Assembly: GCA_036311285.1 (NCBI GenBank)
Contig: JAXJQF010000017.1
Coordinates: 1 to 14,894 of the forward strand
Length of the DNA stretch: 14,894 bases
DNA from: JAXJQF01 sp036311285
GTDB taxonomy: Bacteria > Pseudomonadota > Gammaproteobacteria > Enterobacterales > Succinivibrionaceae
Direction: 5' to 3'
The translations under genes were made by a program, and so were the position numbers. Shown here one piece after another: positions 14,872 through 14,894 of the stretch. Each line of letters opens with the position of its first letter. Position 1 is the stretch's first letter. The notes beneath the pieces are model-generated. The model was not told where the DNA came from. It saw nothing but the letters and a program-made list of their open reading frames with translations, and ran no database searches.

Positions 14872-14894
14872 TACACGAATTTTATGTCACACCC
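14872..14894. repeat. Terminal inverted repeat, outer (left) end of the IS
   Basis: This end lies upstream of the transposase gene and coincides with the edge of the window. Its reverse complement matches the other end at 14 of 23 positions. The IS promoter probably lies between here and the transposase start. Confidence 0.7.

Larger units (their letters stand above)
13519..14894 (-). mobile_element. IS256-family insertion sequence, apparently complete to its outer end
   Basis: The element holds one transposase gene and imperfect terminal inverted repeats. The inner end (13519-13541, starting GAGAGTGAACGC) and the reverse complement of 14872-14894 (starting GGGTGTGACATA) agree at 14 of 23 positions, including a shared CGTGTA. 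The window ends at the outer repeat, so the target duplication cannot be seen. Base composition is visibly richer in G+C than the flanking genes, which suggests recent arrival. It lies just after exeB in convergent orientation. Confidence 0.88.

Noticed and set aside
1..14894. A composite transposon bounded by two inverted IS256 copies
   Set aside because: The interior is mainly housekeeping genes (radA, rsd, cca, exeAB), the left copy is cut by the window edge, and the right edge falls exactly on an IS end. An assembly break at a repeat explains this more simply.
1..14894. tRNA, rRNA or CRISPR arrays
   Set aside because: I looked for tRNA-like clover ends, conserved rRNA segments and regularly spaced repeats on both strands and saw none.

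Overview
This is an AT-rich bacterial window that reads as a gammaproteobacterial chromosome. Rsd (anti-sigma70), a class II cca with an HD domain, a MepM-type M23 endopeptidase, a PilZ protein beside radA, and an ExeA/ExeB (GspA/GspB) pair all point that way. The low GC and the ExeAB pair suggest an AT-rich relative of the Aeromonadales, perhaps Succinivibrionaceae. That family-level guess is inference.

Layout. Positions 1-99 are the inner end of an IS256-family element that continues off the left edge. A membrane-anchored metallophosphoesterase (111-1034), probably shortened at its 5' end by that IS, is followed by radA (1077-2450) and a bidirectional terminator. On the minus strand come a PilZ protein with its own promoter (2554-2907), rsd (2998-3522), a strong terminator, and a long mepM-like endopeptidase gene (3768-5657). 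After a 600-base AT-rich divergent region comes a two-gene plus-strand module: an AAA15-type ABC ATPase (6258-7499) and a HEPN protein with an R-x4-H motif (7516-8220). Next is a short degraded stretch. It holds a compact self-complementary element (8251-8388) with a possible pseudoknot, a frameshifted remnant of a type I restriction HsdR C-terminus on the minus strand (8492-about 8880), and a DUF4357-like C-terminal fragment on the plus strand (about 8881-9057). Housekeeping cca follows on the minus strand (9141-10358), then the divergent exeA-exeB operon (10635-13483). A complete IS256-family element (about 13519-14894) closes the window.

How the parts relate. Most genes are core functions: DNA repair (radA), tRNA CCA addition (cca), sigma factor control (rsd), c-di-GMP response (PilZ), cell-wall hydrolysis (mepM) and type II secretin assembly (exeAB). 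The accessory content lies between mepM and cca, about 6.0-9.1 kb: the ATPase + HEPN pair plus restriction-system debris. This looks like a small defence island, and the ATPase-HEPN pair is its only intact candidate system.

The two IS copies face each other in inverted orientation and share 100 identical bases. The left window edge lies inside one copy and the right edge coincides with the outer end of the other. This looks like a contig broken at a multicopy repeat rather than a composite transposon.
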